The notes under the pieces were generated by a model, which worked only from the letters and a program-made list of their open reading frames with translations, ran no database searches and was not told the DNA's origin. A program made the position numbers and the translations under genes. Shown here one piece after another: positions 10,534 to 41,408 of a DNA stretch of 64,000 bases (positions within the stretch are counted from its first letter, which is position 1; every line of letters starts with the position of its first letter). Origin of the DNA: Tubulanus polymorphus (taxonomy: Eukaryota > Nemertea > Palaeonemertea > Tubulaniformes > Tubulanidae); the NCBI RefSeq assembly GCF_964204645.1, contig NC_134031.1:558001-622000 (forward strand), given 5' to 3'.

Positions 10534-13500
10534 TCACGTGACTGTAGTGATCTCGTCTACTATTTCTGTAGTTGTGTCGTCGTACGGTGAATGGCGGTTT
10601 CTAAGTGATCTAACTCCACTCCGCGCCTGAAACAAAATACACTATCACTTTATTCATAATCGATTTCTCCCCTCAGTTGCCCAGTTGCGAATTCAAAATG
10701 AAGGTAATCATTTAACTAGTCTTTAGTTATCAGATGGTCTTAGACTGGACTGGACTGCTACTAGGTCCTGAACCCAGTTCCACTCAGTTCTCGGTTAGAG
10801 TTTGACACTTGCGCGTTAGAATCAGTTCATCTCCGATGTTCCAACGCTTTCAATAAAACATTTTACAGTTGCTAGCTACCATTTGAATAAGAGCCAGGTT
10901 TTATTGAAGAATTTTGTAACTGGATTTTGGGTCCAGTTACAAGTTCGTGATTGAAATGCAAAAGTGGTTTTAAAATCTTGATACTGGTAGTAAGTTGTTA
11001 AATTTGTTATAGAACCGATATGATTGGACAGGACTTAAACTTGTGCCATGACTTGCAACTTGCCCCCAGAATCTATCATTACTCAAAATCGTTCACATAT
11101 TTACCTGTCCTCTGAACTTAAAGTACATTTTCTCACAAACCAGCGCTAAAACACAGAACATCACACCTAATATAGCTAGGATGATTGGTCCACCGAACAC
11201 GTCTAACCCCACCTGGTGGCCGTAATAAGGATCAGCAGCAGGACGACCCAGCGGTGTATACGTCTCCCGGCTTATTTTCGTGCCCTGACAAATATGGCCG
11301 AAGAAACTCGTGCCAACAGCTGAATAGGTAAAATTAGCCTGGAAGTAATTATGATACAATAAATCTAAATGTCCATTTTCAGCCAGTAGCAACAACACCT
11401 TGTTCAATTTTTCCCGCAAGGGGGAGCCATGAGGCACGGCGAACGCGTAATAACGAGTGTCTAATATTTCGCCGACGGACAAATAATCACAATTAAACGA
11501 ACGCATGTAATCGATCAAAGTGGAGTCGGTTATAAACGCGTAGCCTCCTTCACTCATTCTCCTAAAGCCTTCTTCAGGAGAATCGACCAGCGTCCAGTTC
11601 TGAGCGACCAGTTTATAGAACGGGATGTCGCTATTCTCGAAGAACGTACGTATCGCCCCCGAGCGGACGACTCCGTATTTAATATTCGATTGATGAACGA
11701 CGTCTTCGAGGCTGCGGAATCGAGCAGTTCGCGGAACAGACGGCGCGATAAACGGTACGGTTTTAACCATAGCGCCGACATAAGTGCAAACGAAGATCAG
11801 CGAATAAAACCACCAGAATATCATTAAAACGCGACCGGCTGCTGAACGAGGCCGCACTCCAAACGCTGCAAAATAAGATAATAAACACCTAGATAGATAA
11901 ACACGTCAGCGACCAACGGATGAAATCGCAATATTCTCGATGAATAGATAATACGATTAGAATCATTTACGACTGTGCTAACTGGGACCTGGGCCCACCT
12001 TTATATCTCATAAAAGTCGGGGACAAGGTATAACGCAGTAACTGCTCAATTGTTGGTTGCTGAAGTTACTGCGGACACGGTTAAATTTGTCCCTAAATTA
12101 GTTCGTTTCAAAGCAATGTTTGAATAAATACGTGAAATTATAACCAATATGTTTTGTCAGTAACTGGAAGTAATTCAGAGGTTCATTTTTTTAAATTTCA
12201 GGCTAAAATCCATCTGACTAAGGTGTAAAGTATCAGAAGCCCTAGTAGAAGTCCTATGCTATCTCACCAGGGGGCGTGCAGTGCGGGGAGTTGTGTAGAA
12301 AATGAGCTGCTCTACGATTAGAATTTACTTTACCTTGTAAAAACAGCGACGAAAAAGAAAACCACAAACTCTGCGATAAACTGAACATGTGAGTAGCATC
12401 TTTCGGTACGTCCTCGCCACGCTGAGCTCTGTGTGCTAACTCGTACGGGTTGTAATAGTTATTGATCGATAACAGTAAACCAACCTGTATAATTAGCAAA
12501 AATATAGTATTGCAATAGACAGTCAAAGTTCATCATTTGTAAATGCTCAATAATGCACCTGCTCAATGAACGCCCAATCTAACTCAAATTCAATAAAATA
12601 CCATTCTCTTTAAACCTGGCAAATTAGTTATAACGCCATCAATGCACTGTAGCTTATACCACTATAGTGGCGAGTTGTAAAATCGTAGTTTAGAATAAAG
12701 ACCATACTAAGATCATCTTTGTTCTACGGCCAATTTAACAACTTAAGACTCAAATTCAAACTCAAAACACCATTCTTTATAAAGCTGGTCGGTAAGTTAT
12801 AACGTCGAGGGTTTGTCATAGATGATACCATTATAGGTGGTGAGTTGTACAGTCATGGTTTAGATTTAAGACTTGTCTTGGACCATCTTAGTTCTATATG
12901 GCCAATTTAATACCTTAAGACTTGACCAGTGGTGTACTGGAGTCACAACTGTGCAACTCAACCGTGAGTTATTTGAGTTAAATCGATTCGAGAACAGATT
13001 ATCATCTAAGTTGAATACGTTGAAATTGATGCTTACGAGTACAGCGCAAATAATCGTCGCAGTCCAAACAGCGAAACTGAGCGGTTTCAGAAAAAAACCC
13101 AAATTCTGATAGACGCTTCTCTCCAGCGGGAAAACGTCCTTCTTGTGCATGATCATGGCGATCCCGTGGGTCATAAACGGCATCGAGAAGTCGACGACTT
13201 TCTCCCGATCATAACTGACCGTCAGAGGAGCAGCAGCCAAATCAGCTTTCTGTGAGAAAATATGTGGAGATATTATATATATACAGATAGATTTATCATA
13301 GAGAGATATTGTCAATGTGTCAGAGGACAGGCGATAGAGACAGACGATACGACAGACCTGTGCCTGTGGTTGATATAAAAATCAAGAATATTTTGCTATT
13401 GAACATATGCGTCTATACTTCCTGTAGCCAGGCACGTGTAGCAAAATACCAGGTACCAGTTGCAAAGTCGAGGGTTAAAGCATTGGTCGTATATACTAGA

Positions 13501-14611
13501 TTACACGCGTCGGATTCATGACCAGTCTATGGCCATCTTATAGGTTCTATAGTTCACTAAGAACAATTTGAAATTTAAGATTTAAGATCACTTTTGGACG
13601 TAAGTATAGATTTATGCAACTGCGTTGAGGAATAAAACATACTGAGATTGAAATAGTTTATAGCAGTCTAAAACTCAAACAAATCCAGCAAGTTAGAACC
13701 ATCCTTAGCTTCTTTTGGTTCTTTTTTTATGGATTTTGTTCTTTCTTTTCTATGGCTGCTTTCTTGCAAGCTAACTGTTGCTTCAAAGCAGTCCTTCATT
13801 TAATAACATTTCTAATGTATTCGCTTATTCATTAATTCTGTAAAAACTGTATTTGAAAATAAATCATATATCATTGTGGGTTTCTGATAACTATATTGTG
13901 GTGTTTGAATATTTCCCTAGTCCATTTTCAAAACGTGTTGGTTGGGTGCGAATACAACACGAAGGGAGTCTGTAGTTGGGAGTGTAAGTTTATACCTACC
14001 CCTGATATCAACTCTCCAACCATGCCTGACCACGAAGTTGCCGTATCATTAACAGCCGTTCCCCATTTAGAGTCATCGACCTCTTTAATCGTATAATTGA
14101 ATTCGATTATATTGGCTAATATGTGTAACAGATCTACAATGTAGCCGTGATAGTTCGTGGAATCGGAGTTCTTCGTCGCATATGGGTCATCCTCGACCAT
14201 TAGAAACGGGGCCAACTACAAAATAATATATATGTATATAAACACGCAAATATTCGTAAATATAGTGTTATAACGATAGATAATGGACTTATGTAATTCT
14301 CATTAAACATTTAATGAACATAACTTATATTTCTTTATCATTTTCATTATATTTTTCAATAAATACAACGAGCCGAACTTTATAGGTAAATTGATTTATT
14401 AGAAGTAGCTTCATCAGGTGAATGATCTGATGAAGCTATTATTCATTATAAGTGAAACCATATGGTTTATTTTCAAGAACCCTGCGTCTAAGGTACAAGA
14501 TCAAGGTATATAACTTACCCTTATAGTTGTAACTCTGATCGGTCTATCAATTGTAGAAGCTTCGTCGCTTTGACATACAGAAATGCCTGAATACGGAATA
14601 TGAGAACTCAT
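10534..14611 (-). CDS. Divergent ionotropic glutamate receptor subunit
   Basis: Exons in transcript order: 14519 to about 14611 (5' limit unsure), 14000-14215, 13037-13249, 12334-12484, 11105-11865 and 10534-10626 (stop). Phases agree throughout and give about 508 residues. The S1 lobe has RVTTIR, APFLMVEDDPYA, GYIVDLLHILA, GMVGELISG and APLTVSYDREKVVDFSMPFM, keeping the ligand alpha-carboxylate Arg. The pore loop is SLWFSFSSLFLQ, then RPRSAAGR. The S2 lobe follows (YGVVRSGAIRTFF, AFITDSTLIDY), then helix 4 (DVFGGPIILAILGVMF) and a 30-residue tail. Family members form tetrameric ligand-gated cation channels at the plasma membrane. Three oddities: helix 3 reads CTYVGAMVKTV in place of SYTANLAAF; the S2 SGST site reads SGAI, and the Glu705-type position is Asp; and no amino-terminal domain was found upstream. 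The first exon could start at ATG 14611, or be a spliced exon with acceptor near 14593. Confidence 0.83.
14406..14438. repeat. Perfect 12-base inverted repeat (hairpin)
   Basis: TAGCTTCATCAG and its exact complement are separated by 9 bases, inside the first intron of the glutamate receptor gene. It resembles the hairpin cores of miniature elements; a weaker relative (AGCCATCA/TGATGGCT) lies at 22349-22377. Confidence 0.55.
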
Positions 14612-14613
14612 CA

Positions 14614-14723
14614 GGGCCCAGTTCCACAGGTCTGAGTTAAGATTTGACTCTTGAGTTAACTCATTGAAAATGAACTAACTTTAACTCAGAGTTAACTCTA
14701 ACTCACGACTGTGGAACTAGGTC
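14614..14723. repeat. Palindromic MITE, GGACCCAGTTCCACAG family
   Basis: About 110 bases with ends GGGCCCAGTTCCACAG and CTGTGGAACTAGGTC and a self-complementary body of GAGTTAACTC-type words. It is one of at least six copies in the window. Confidence 0.7.
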
Positions 14724-17700
14724 AAGTAAAACAACTACTCAAATGACTAAACCATCGACTCGAAGCAAAAAACTTGGTTTTAGAGTCCATAATTAAACTT
14801 AACGATATGATCATACTTTGCATCGGTCCTCTCTCCTGCCCTGGCGCATACGCACATTTCGTAAGAGACCTCGAGGCCAGGTCAGCTAGCCTCAGATATC
14901 ATATTCAGGGACAACATCGAGACTTAATTCCAAAAGTGGTCTTCAATTGTAAGACCTAAGTCGTTAGAACGTTAAGACGGTCTTACTGTTAACCACTGAT
15001 AAAACACTATATCCGTGTTGTGAAGACGATATATAGGATAATAGTATTCCTGAATATATTAGAATTTAGTCGAAACGTTGGATAAACTACGCTAGCTCAA
15101 GGAAACTTTCTCGAACTTAAGATAATTATCTTTTCGTTCACTATAGTGGGAATCTACATTACACATTATGGTATTATACCGGTCTTGAATCTAAGCCATT
15201 ACCGCGAAACTGACCTCCATGATATTAAAAAAACAAAAGTGACTTACAGAATGTTAGAACAGCCAAAAAAGCGATGTATTGATAATTATCACGTATCCCC
15301 ATCATTTCTCTATCCGGGAGTCATGTGCGCTGCGTTCTTTTTTGTGTAGAGAGTTTTGTCTTTCATTGACAAGGTATTGAAGTTACCCGGGATATCGATA
15401 CATAGAAACTGTTTAATCGTAGCCACAAAACATCGGTGGAAATAACTGCAAAAAGATAAACTACTGACTTGAAAGATAAGACTCGCTCGACGCGAAACTT
15501 TGAACTTAATGCAGAATCGAGCTTAAAATCGATAAAAATTTGCATATGCAAATGACGCAACAAACTGAAAATGGCGGCGGATTTCAGTGAAATTGTGATC
15601 GGTGTACTTACGTGTTTTCTAGATGGCAGGATTTTTAGTGACTGCGTTGATGATTCGTACTAATACTCAGTGTACTATACACACACACGGTGTACAATGA
15701 AGTACCAACAGTTTTTACGACAGCTGCTTGTTGTATGTCGTCATATCAATCAATAATATATCAGGTCCTGGCGACAACAACAATTAACACTGTTTTGAAA
15801 ACAAGCCTCAAATGTTACCAATATTTACACACGTATTATTATGTATACATAGGACAAAGTGTAGGCTGAAATATTTGGCCTATGTTACTGCGTGTGACAC
15901 GATCGCGACAAAACATAGGCGGATTCTACGTATGTCAGCAGTTAAAACTGGTTTTCCTGGAAATTTCACGTCATCAGGAAGCTCATTTTTTCATGATGTG
16001 TTATTGATATAAACAACACCACTTTTATTTCTATGCATTCGACGCATTTATTACCAAAATGAGGAAGCATTACACCCTAACATCAGACATGAGTCATAGA
16101 ACAACTAATGTTTCAATTAGATTTTAATGTTTTGAGTTGACTTCAATTATTATCGGGTTATGATTTCGAGAATTTTGGAAAACCGGAAGAATTGTCGATT
16201 TAGAGCAATACGAAGTTATCATTCCACTGAACTAATTAATGCAGGCCTGGTCGAATCGGGGGTCGGGTGTCTCGACACCAGCGAGGCGGACTAATTTCAA
16301 TTAGCGAGAAGGCACCTGTCCGTGACTCGTCGGCAATCTCCGGATCGCCTCGGGCAACGAGCAGACGACAGGTTTTCAATTGTTGGACCAGAAATCGACG
16401 ATTTGTGTCGAAATGGCTTTAAAACCATAATTACCGATAATTGCGTAGCTTTATTTTAGAATCGACTTGTTCCACAATTAAACATCGAATGAAACCGATC
16501 GCATGCACGCGCACAAAAGCCGGAAAAGCGAATATCCTGAATTCATTAAACTCTGAATTGAAAACGATCTCTTTGTGTTCGACCTCGCGAGTTGTGAGTT
16601 TAACACGGTAATGTTTAACGATACGTGATATAGAATCAGTTATAAACACACTCACACCGCGGATTTAGCCTTGATTTTCACTTGATTAAACCTAAATCTG
16701 GATGACCTCGGCACATGTAACATTGTTAGCTCATTTGACGTGTATTCAACACAATTTGTCATAATCTTTAAATTTCGGTCGCGCCGCCGCCGCCGCCGCC
16801 GCCGCTTTGGTGTGTTCATTATTTACCGAGTTATTGTGGAAATTATCTTGACCAAAAATATAAATACCAAAATCCAAGATCTTTTTTGAATGTTAGTTTC
16901 AACAAAGTTTTTTGGGGGTTATTGTGTACTTTTTAAAACAATTTCTTTGAACTTCTAGTAGGGGACGGGATGTAACGTTGATCTAGTATTCTAAGACGTC
17001 TTAACGATTTTTCAATCTCAGACCACATGGAAACATGCAACAACAACCAACGTGGCACACGACATAGTAACCGCACCTCTGTTCAATCAGACAGTGAAGT
17101 ATGGAAAATAAATTTACGATCTTATGAAAATTATTCAGATTTCTAGATAAACGTAGGAACTTTACCGACACTTTTCTGCGAGATAAGAATCATTAGAAGT
17201 CGGTTGCTCATCAGAATATAAGCGAGCACCTGATTGCTATTGTTATAGACAGATTGTGGTCAACAAAAAGGTGTCGCCACTATTGTCCGTAATGAGTTTA
17301 TAATAGCAATTCGAGCGGAGTTAGCTCAGACTACCACAAATAAACCTCGTTAAACAATCAGTTTGTTCTGTCGTGTTATGTTGTTTAGATCTCCTGGGAA
17401 GATAGTCGCCGAGGAGGAATATTTTTCCATCGAGTTTCAGATTATATAATTTTGTTATTTGTACGGGCTCATTTTTATCTATCTTTTTGCCATTAATACA
17501 ACTGGACCCCAGGTTCCACAGTTTTGAGATTGGATTTGACTCATTGAAAACTAACTGATTTTAACTCTAACTCACAACTGTGGCGCTGTATCCAGAGTTT
17601 TACAGTCAGGTCACCACACAAGTCCTAGCCTATTCACTATCCTAGAGTTGGAATTGGCCTAGGATCCAGTACCACAGTTGTGAGTTAGAGTTACCTCTGA

Positions 17701-19232
17701 ACTCAGGATCCAGTTCCACAAATTTTAGAGTTAACTCTGAACTCAGGAACCAACCATTTACAACGCTATCGTGGGTTATGATATATTTCACGCTATCTTT
17801 GAGTGTGAAATCCTATACGGAACTCACGAACTGTTGAACCGGATCCTGCATCAAAGAAGTTGGTCCATAATTTCTGCAGGGTCCAAAAAATATGAAAACT
17901 GTTCGAGCATAGAATAATCGCACGCTTTGCTAAATGTTGGTCTATAATTCTAGTGGAGGCCTTTTCGTGGTGTTGAGTGTTTGTGGAAATACACACATTA
18001 ACTCGCATTCAACAGTTAAATACATTTGATTTAATGCCAATTAAATCAGGAATTCTACCGGTTATCGACACAAAAACCCATCAGGACAATCAACTTAACA
18101 AAACACGATTCTAATTGAAACCAACGATTCGTCTGAATGGGAATAATAGCGTACAGTCAAGAGATCCTCGGGTGATTCCGGGGGTGCTTTAAACCCCGCT
18201 CGTCTGATCTTGACCGAAACGGACTGAAAATGACCAAACCATGACTAATTGTCAACAGTCCGAAACTGACCACCGCTTTTAAAACCCCCATAACGAGCTT
18301 TAATGATTATTAATATGTTGATAACGGATTTGAAGCTGTCGTGTTTAAAAGCTGTTTCAGTTTGTGACAATTATTAATAAGCTTCATATTAATGATTATT
18401 TAATCACTTTAAGGTTATTACCACGCGTGGTTCTACTATCTGCTCTCTGCGGGTTGAGGTATTTAAAAGAGGAAATTAAATGTTCCCTTGCCTGCTGCAC
18501 GTGTCAGGAATAAAATGAAATCATTTAAGAAATTTGATTTTCGAACTTTCCACGAGATAACGTGCTAACTGAAAAATATCGTTGTGACATCGGAATTGAT
18601 ATCTTACTGATCCATTTGTCTTCAGGATCCCGTCCCATGAAGAAGTTTGGGATTAAAACGGTTGAGTTTGAAATTGTCGGCCTCATTGAAAACATGAAGT
18701 AACCGTTTAATTTTCTCGTGAAATTGGACACTTTATCAGTCAATCACAGATGAATTTAGATTAAAAAAATCCAGTTTATTTTTTATCTCAATCTCCATAT
18801 TCCACGCGTGGAAATTAACAACGAAAAAATGATGGGGCCTGGTTTTTAGAATTCATGATTTTTTTGTCACACTTGTCTTTGTGTCAAGATAAGTAACCGA
18901 ATCGCTGGTTTAGGTCAATCCGTACAAAGTCGAGACGAAGTTTGCCGGTAAAAATTACCATCCCAAATTATCGGTTTCATGCATTTAAATGTGCCGCATA
19001 AACGACTCAATCACTGATTCTATCAAGAGACTCTATAATTACTTGCGCCTCAAGTCAGGAAACCCGCGCTCGTTTGGCTATGTGATTTCGGAAATGGGCG
19101 TCACATGACAGCGTCTTGTCCAATCAGAGCCGTTGATTTCGGGTGTCGGCGTACTTTGAATGAGATCTTGATTTAGGCGCAACGAAATTCTTGAAGACCC
19201 ATCATTAAATAATAAACTTTGGACTAGCGATC
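14724..19232. other. Intergenic region between the glutamate receptor and Pax genes
   Basis: No coding exon supported. It holds two more palindromic MITE copies (17504-17595, partial 17660-17740), a (GCC)n tract at 16783-16805, and a dispersed GTCGAAACGTTG element near 15070. The two genes are divergently oriented, so shared upstream regulation is possible. The missing N-terminal exons of the receptor, if they exist, should lie here, but I could not find them. Confidence 0.45.
17504..17595. repeat. Palindromic MITE copy
   Basis: Begins GGACCCCAGGTTCCACAG and ends with an ACTGTGG segment. The inner TTAACTC words are shared with the copies at 14614 and 27781. One end is eroded. Confidence 0.55.
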
Positions 19233-24996
<5,764 letters not shown>

Positions 24997-25211
24997 CATC
25001 CACCGTCGTGGATTCTTCAGTCATTAGCAATCAATCTGCATTTAATCACGGACTCTCTCATTTTAGAGTCCACATCTAACTTAAAACTCTAGAGATGTCC
25101 ATGCGTTTTGTATATAGAATCACGCCATTTAAAGTCATTAAGAATCGTCAGTGTAAATATCGATTGTAAATCTGTGTACATATACGGTATGAATTACTGT
25201 TGAAATCGGCA

Positions 25212-25217
25212 AATAAA
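25212..25217 (+). terminator. Poly(A) signal of the Pax3/7 gene
   Basis: AATAAA 216 bases after the stop codon at 24994-24996. Confidence 0.6.
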
Positions 25218-25582
25218 TTGTATATGAGATTCTAATAATGAATCTGTTGATTGTTTAACGGATTTTTTCTCGACCTAGAATACGGAAGAATAAACAATCC
25301 CGCAATAACTGTTTCCATGAAGATCGCACTTAGATAAATCTCCGAAAACTGTCAGAATAACAAACTTGATTTTGGGATTGTAAGAATATATCCGGCCCTA
25401 GTGTTTCACTGTCGTCTTTATTTAACAGTTATTAGCATTGACCAATCAGAGAGGAGTTTATACTGGGAACACGAAACGAACGTCAGACAAATTACTATGG
25501 CCACAGCGTAATAAAAAGTTCTCTTATCACTCGTAATGATCGAATGCCGACTTCAGTGGTTCTCACTAAGCGATCGCTGCTT

Positions 25583-26088
25583 AAACAGGTCACCCTCGAG
25601 TCCTACCTGCTCAGACTGGTCACCCTCGAGTCCTACTCAAACAGGTCACCCTCGAGTCCTACTCAAACAGGTCACCCTCGAATCCTACCTGCTCAAACAG
25701 GTCACCCTCGAGTCCTACTCAAACAGGTCACCCTCGAGTCCTACCTGCTCAAACAGGTCACCCTCGAGTCCTACCTGCTCAAACAAGTCACCCTCGAGTC
25801 CTACCTGCTCAAACAGGTCACCCTCGAGTCCTACCTGCTCAGACTGGTCACCCTTGAGTCCTACCTGCTCAGACTGGTCACCCTTGAGTCCTACCTACTC
25901 AAACAGGTCACCCTCGAGTCCTACCTACTCAAACAGGTCACCCTCGAGTCCTACCTACTCAAACAGGTCACCCTCGAGTCCTACTCAAACAGGTCACCCT
26001 GGAGTCCTACTTAAACAGGTCACCCTCGAGTCCTACTCAAACAGGTCACCCTCGAGTCCTACTCAAACAGGTCGCCCTCGAGTCCTGT
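25583..26088. repeat. CTCGAG minisatellite, right array
   Basis: About 18-20 tandem units containing CAGGTCACCCTCGAGTCCTA with variable CCTGCTCAAA spacers. It is homologous to the array at 9905-10160. ORFs through it are artefacts. Confidence 0.95.
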
Positions 26089-26209
26089 ATCCCAAAATAT
26101 CTAATAAAAGCGAATCTAATGAAAAACATTTTTGTTTTTTGTGATGATTACTTTATTCGCGCTTATTGATGATGAACATCATAATAAAACATCGAACTGT
26201 GTAACATGT

Positions 26210-26485
26210 TTAGTTAGGACAACATCTTCCCATCAATCTTGAGCAACATCCGCTGCTGGGTCCACCGATCAGCCAGTAGGTACCGTGTTTACCGTTACAG
26301 AAACATGGAAGTCCTCTCTCTTCAATTTCAACCTCTGCAAATTAATAGAAATCGGTAAAATTATGAATTATATACAATATGAAACTAGAAAATCTCGCAC
26401 GCAATGAAACGAATGAATTACCTTCGGCAGCGATGGCTCCGATGACCATAAACAAGGCCAAGGCGATGAACAAAGTCTTGTACAT
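26210..26485 (-). CDS. Secreted six-cysteine defensin-like peptide precursor, copy 2
   Basis: Exons 26422-26485 and 26210-26334 on the - strand encode exactly the same 62-residue precursor as copy 1. The coding exons differ at a single synonymous base (ATC to ATT, Ile24). The adjoining intron differs at only a few positions near its donor, so the duplication is young or has been homogenised. Signal peptide 1-20, acidic propeptide 21-28, mature CxC-CC-CC peptide 29-62. The promoter hairpin and TATA box are conserved at 27007-27053, the 5' UTR exon ends at 26945, and a poly(A) signal corresponds to that of copy 1. The two genes point toward each other across the Pax and glutamate receptor genes. 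Confidence 0.83.
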
Positions 26486-27006
26486 TCTGAAAGTAAACGA
26501 TGAATTTTTAAGTTGAGTATCAAATCTCTGATGAGGGAAGGATGTGTCGCTGCTCCAGATATCGATATTTTTCACTCAATTTTTACTTTCATCTTAGAAC
26601 AAATCGAAATCAAATATTAATTTTAAAACTGTATACGATATAACAATTTATACACAGTAATAGATTCTAATATGACAGCGAGGATATTTCCGAAGTTTTA
26701 AGCCTGAGAAGTGAGACGCACGCAGGACCCGGTTCTACAGTTCTCGATTTAGATTTTATGGTTAAAACATGGAATTAACTTCTACTCAAATGTCAAACTA
26801 AACCAAGAACTGAGACTCGGAAAGTTTTCATCACGTATTACAGTAAGAAACTGCTCAAACAATGGCGGCATCTTCCGGAACCTGGGCGTAGATTCATCAT
26901 CACTTACCTCACTTGTTACTGAAACTGTAAAATGTGTAACTTACCTGAGTTTTGAGTGCTTTGTCGGAAGATTCACAACAATTAACAACTCCCAAAACGC
27001 GACCCA

Positions 27007-27053
27007 TTTTATAGTTTGATGACATCGTAAGCGGATTGTAAAACAATCCGCTT
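27007..27053 (-). promoter_or_regulatory. Promoter of peptide gene copy 2: TATA box plus hairpin
   Basis: TATAAAA (27007-27013, - strand) is preceded by the same 11-base inverted repeat (27029-27053) as in copy 1. Confidence 0.6.
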
Positions 27054-27130
27054 TTACACTTTTTCACACGGAATTAGTGACTTTTTGAGCTGTATTTTGC
27101 ATTCGGATTTTTTTCAAACATTTTTTGAAA

Positions 27131-28716
27131 TTCTATATCAGATTTTTGAATTTTTGAAACTACTCGTTGGCCTATTTCCTCAATTTGTGCTGATGACCAA
27201 ACGAGGGAAACTAAGGAAAACTAAACTGAACGTTATTTGACGATTTCGAAAATAACATATGTTGCTAATGTAGACGATGTATGATATCATACGGACATGT
27301 AGGCCTATATTTAGGATCGATAAACCTATCGAAAATAAAGAATTTGAATATATCGACAATATCGACGATTGAATTGAAGTGACCGGCAACCAGTCTTGCC
27401 CAAGTACTTAGAAATTCATTACCAAAGATACAAATTCATAAAATAGAGAATTAGTAATGAAATCTATCTAATCGGTTTTTATCATTTTAATTTCGAAACA
27501 CCAATATTGATGACGTAGTGCACATCGACTCACACAGTCATGTACCCATTAAATATCGATGGTGGTTGTGGCTGAATCGGGTCATGCTAACAAATCCGTA
27601 CGGCTAGAGGCGCGATTAAAAGTTTGGTTTTCTCGCAGTTTTTACGGCGTCGAAAAACGAGGTCAAAGAAATGTAACACCGCATCTACAGGTCTCGCGGA
27701 AGGCTGAACCAAACTCATACATTCAACTCATCAATTGGGTTCAATACCACCCAAAGTAACGTGCCACCCAATAGACCACTGGATCCAGTTCCACAGTTGT
27801 GAGTTAACTCTGAGTTAAAGCTAGTTCATTTTCAATGAGTTAACTCAGAGTCAAATCTGAACTCTCAGAACTGTGGAACTGGACCCTGGTCTGTGGTGGA
27901 CAACAACTCATCTAGTCAGTTTGGTGACCATTAGCAGATCTGACTAGCCATGGGTAGGATGACTGTTTTAGTATAATAATGCCCTATCATCTTTTAAAAC
28001 TACGTAGGTTTTTTTCTCATGACAATTGGCAGGAATTTTCGATGGCATCTGTTGGTGTCGAGTCAGGTGATAATTCCACCAAAACAAGCGTTTTTGTTAT
28101 AGAAATTCGAATAAACTCCTCACCCCTTACCCCTCACTCCTCACCCAATCTGCCGCTGCTGTTTCTGCAGGATTTACATAAATTCTCCAGTTAACAATAA
28201 TTCATCGCGCATAGATGAACTGATATTTTATTCATGCATTTTTCAACGCGGTATTTTTCCAGCTGTCACTCATAGAAGGCTTAATGTGCAACCCATCTCT
28301 AAACTAACCGCCATTTTGTAGAATATAGTCTTTAGATTGGATCAGTGTTACCAGTACGTTTTCATCTGACAGTCAGAAATCAATCGTTTTGTATTCATCA
28401 GGATCCACAGTTCCACAGATCCACAGATGTGTTAGCCAATGAAAGAAACGCCTGATAGACATTCCACATTAGACATACGACATCATACATACAACGCACG
28501 TCATCCGACATAAAACAAAACGAATACATTTCAAATTATATCAAAACTTTAATGGATCACAATATAATTTCATCACTAACAATATTTCACAAATATATAT
28601 AATTTAAATTCAAACGTTGATTTTTTTTTCAGTTACACAACGGATTTACAGTTCAAACGATATAAACGTAGTATAGTCTTTGTTCTGAAACACGAAACAC
28701 TTTCATACGCTGGATT
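27131..28716. other. Spacer between peptide gene copy 2 and the peptide receptor gene
   Basis: AT-rich DNA with no supported coding exon. It contains the palindromic MITE at 27781-27886 and a short C-rich tract near 28115-28150. Confidence 0.45.
27781..27886. repeat. Palindromic MITE copy (best preserved)
   Basis: Ends GGATCCAGTTCCACAG and CTGTGGAACTGGACCC. The body includes AGTTAACTCTGAGTTAAA and its near-complement, so the whole element can fold back on itself. Confidence 0.75.
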
Positions 28717-28722
28717 TTTATT
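28717..28722 (-). terminator. Poly(A) signal of the six-exon peptide receptor gene
   Basis: AATAAA on the - strand, about 70 bases past the stop codon at 28794-28796. Confidence 0.5.
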
Positions 28723-28793
28723 TCGATTGGGAAACGCTTAGATCGGGGTTGACGATGTATAATAGATCTGTCACCAGGGGGCGTTACCGGCGA

Positions 28794-41408
<12,615 letters not shown>

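Larger units (their letters stand above)
25573..27130 (-). repeat. Right arm of the large inverted duplication
   Basis: Reverse complement of 8820-10160, starting with the CTCGAG minisatellite and ending past the promoter hairpin. The minisatellite is about twice as long as in the left arm. Confidence 0.88.

Noticed and set aside
25536-26144. 202-residue SNRSPSSPT-repeat ORF
   Set aside because: Read through the CTCGAG minisatellite, open in more than one frame; the same array on the left arm gives a different product.
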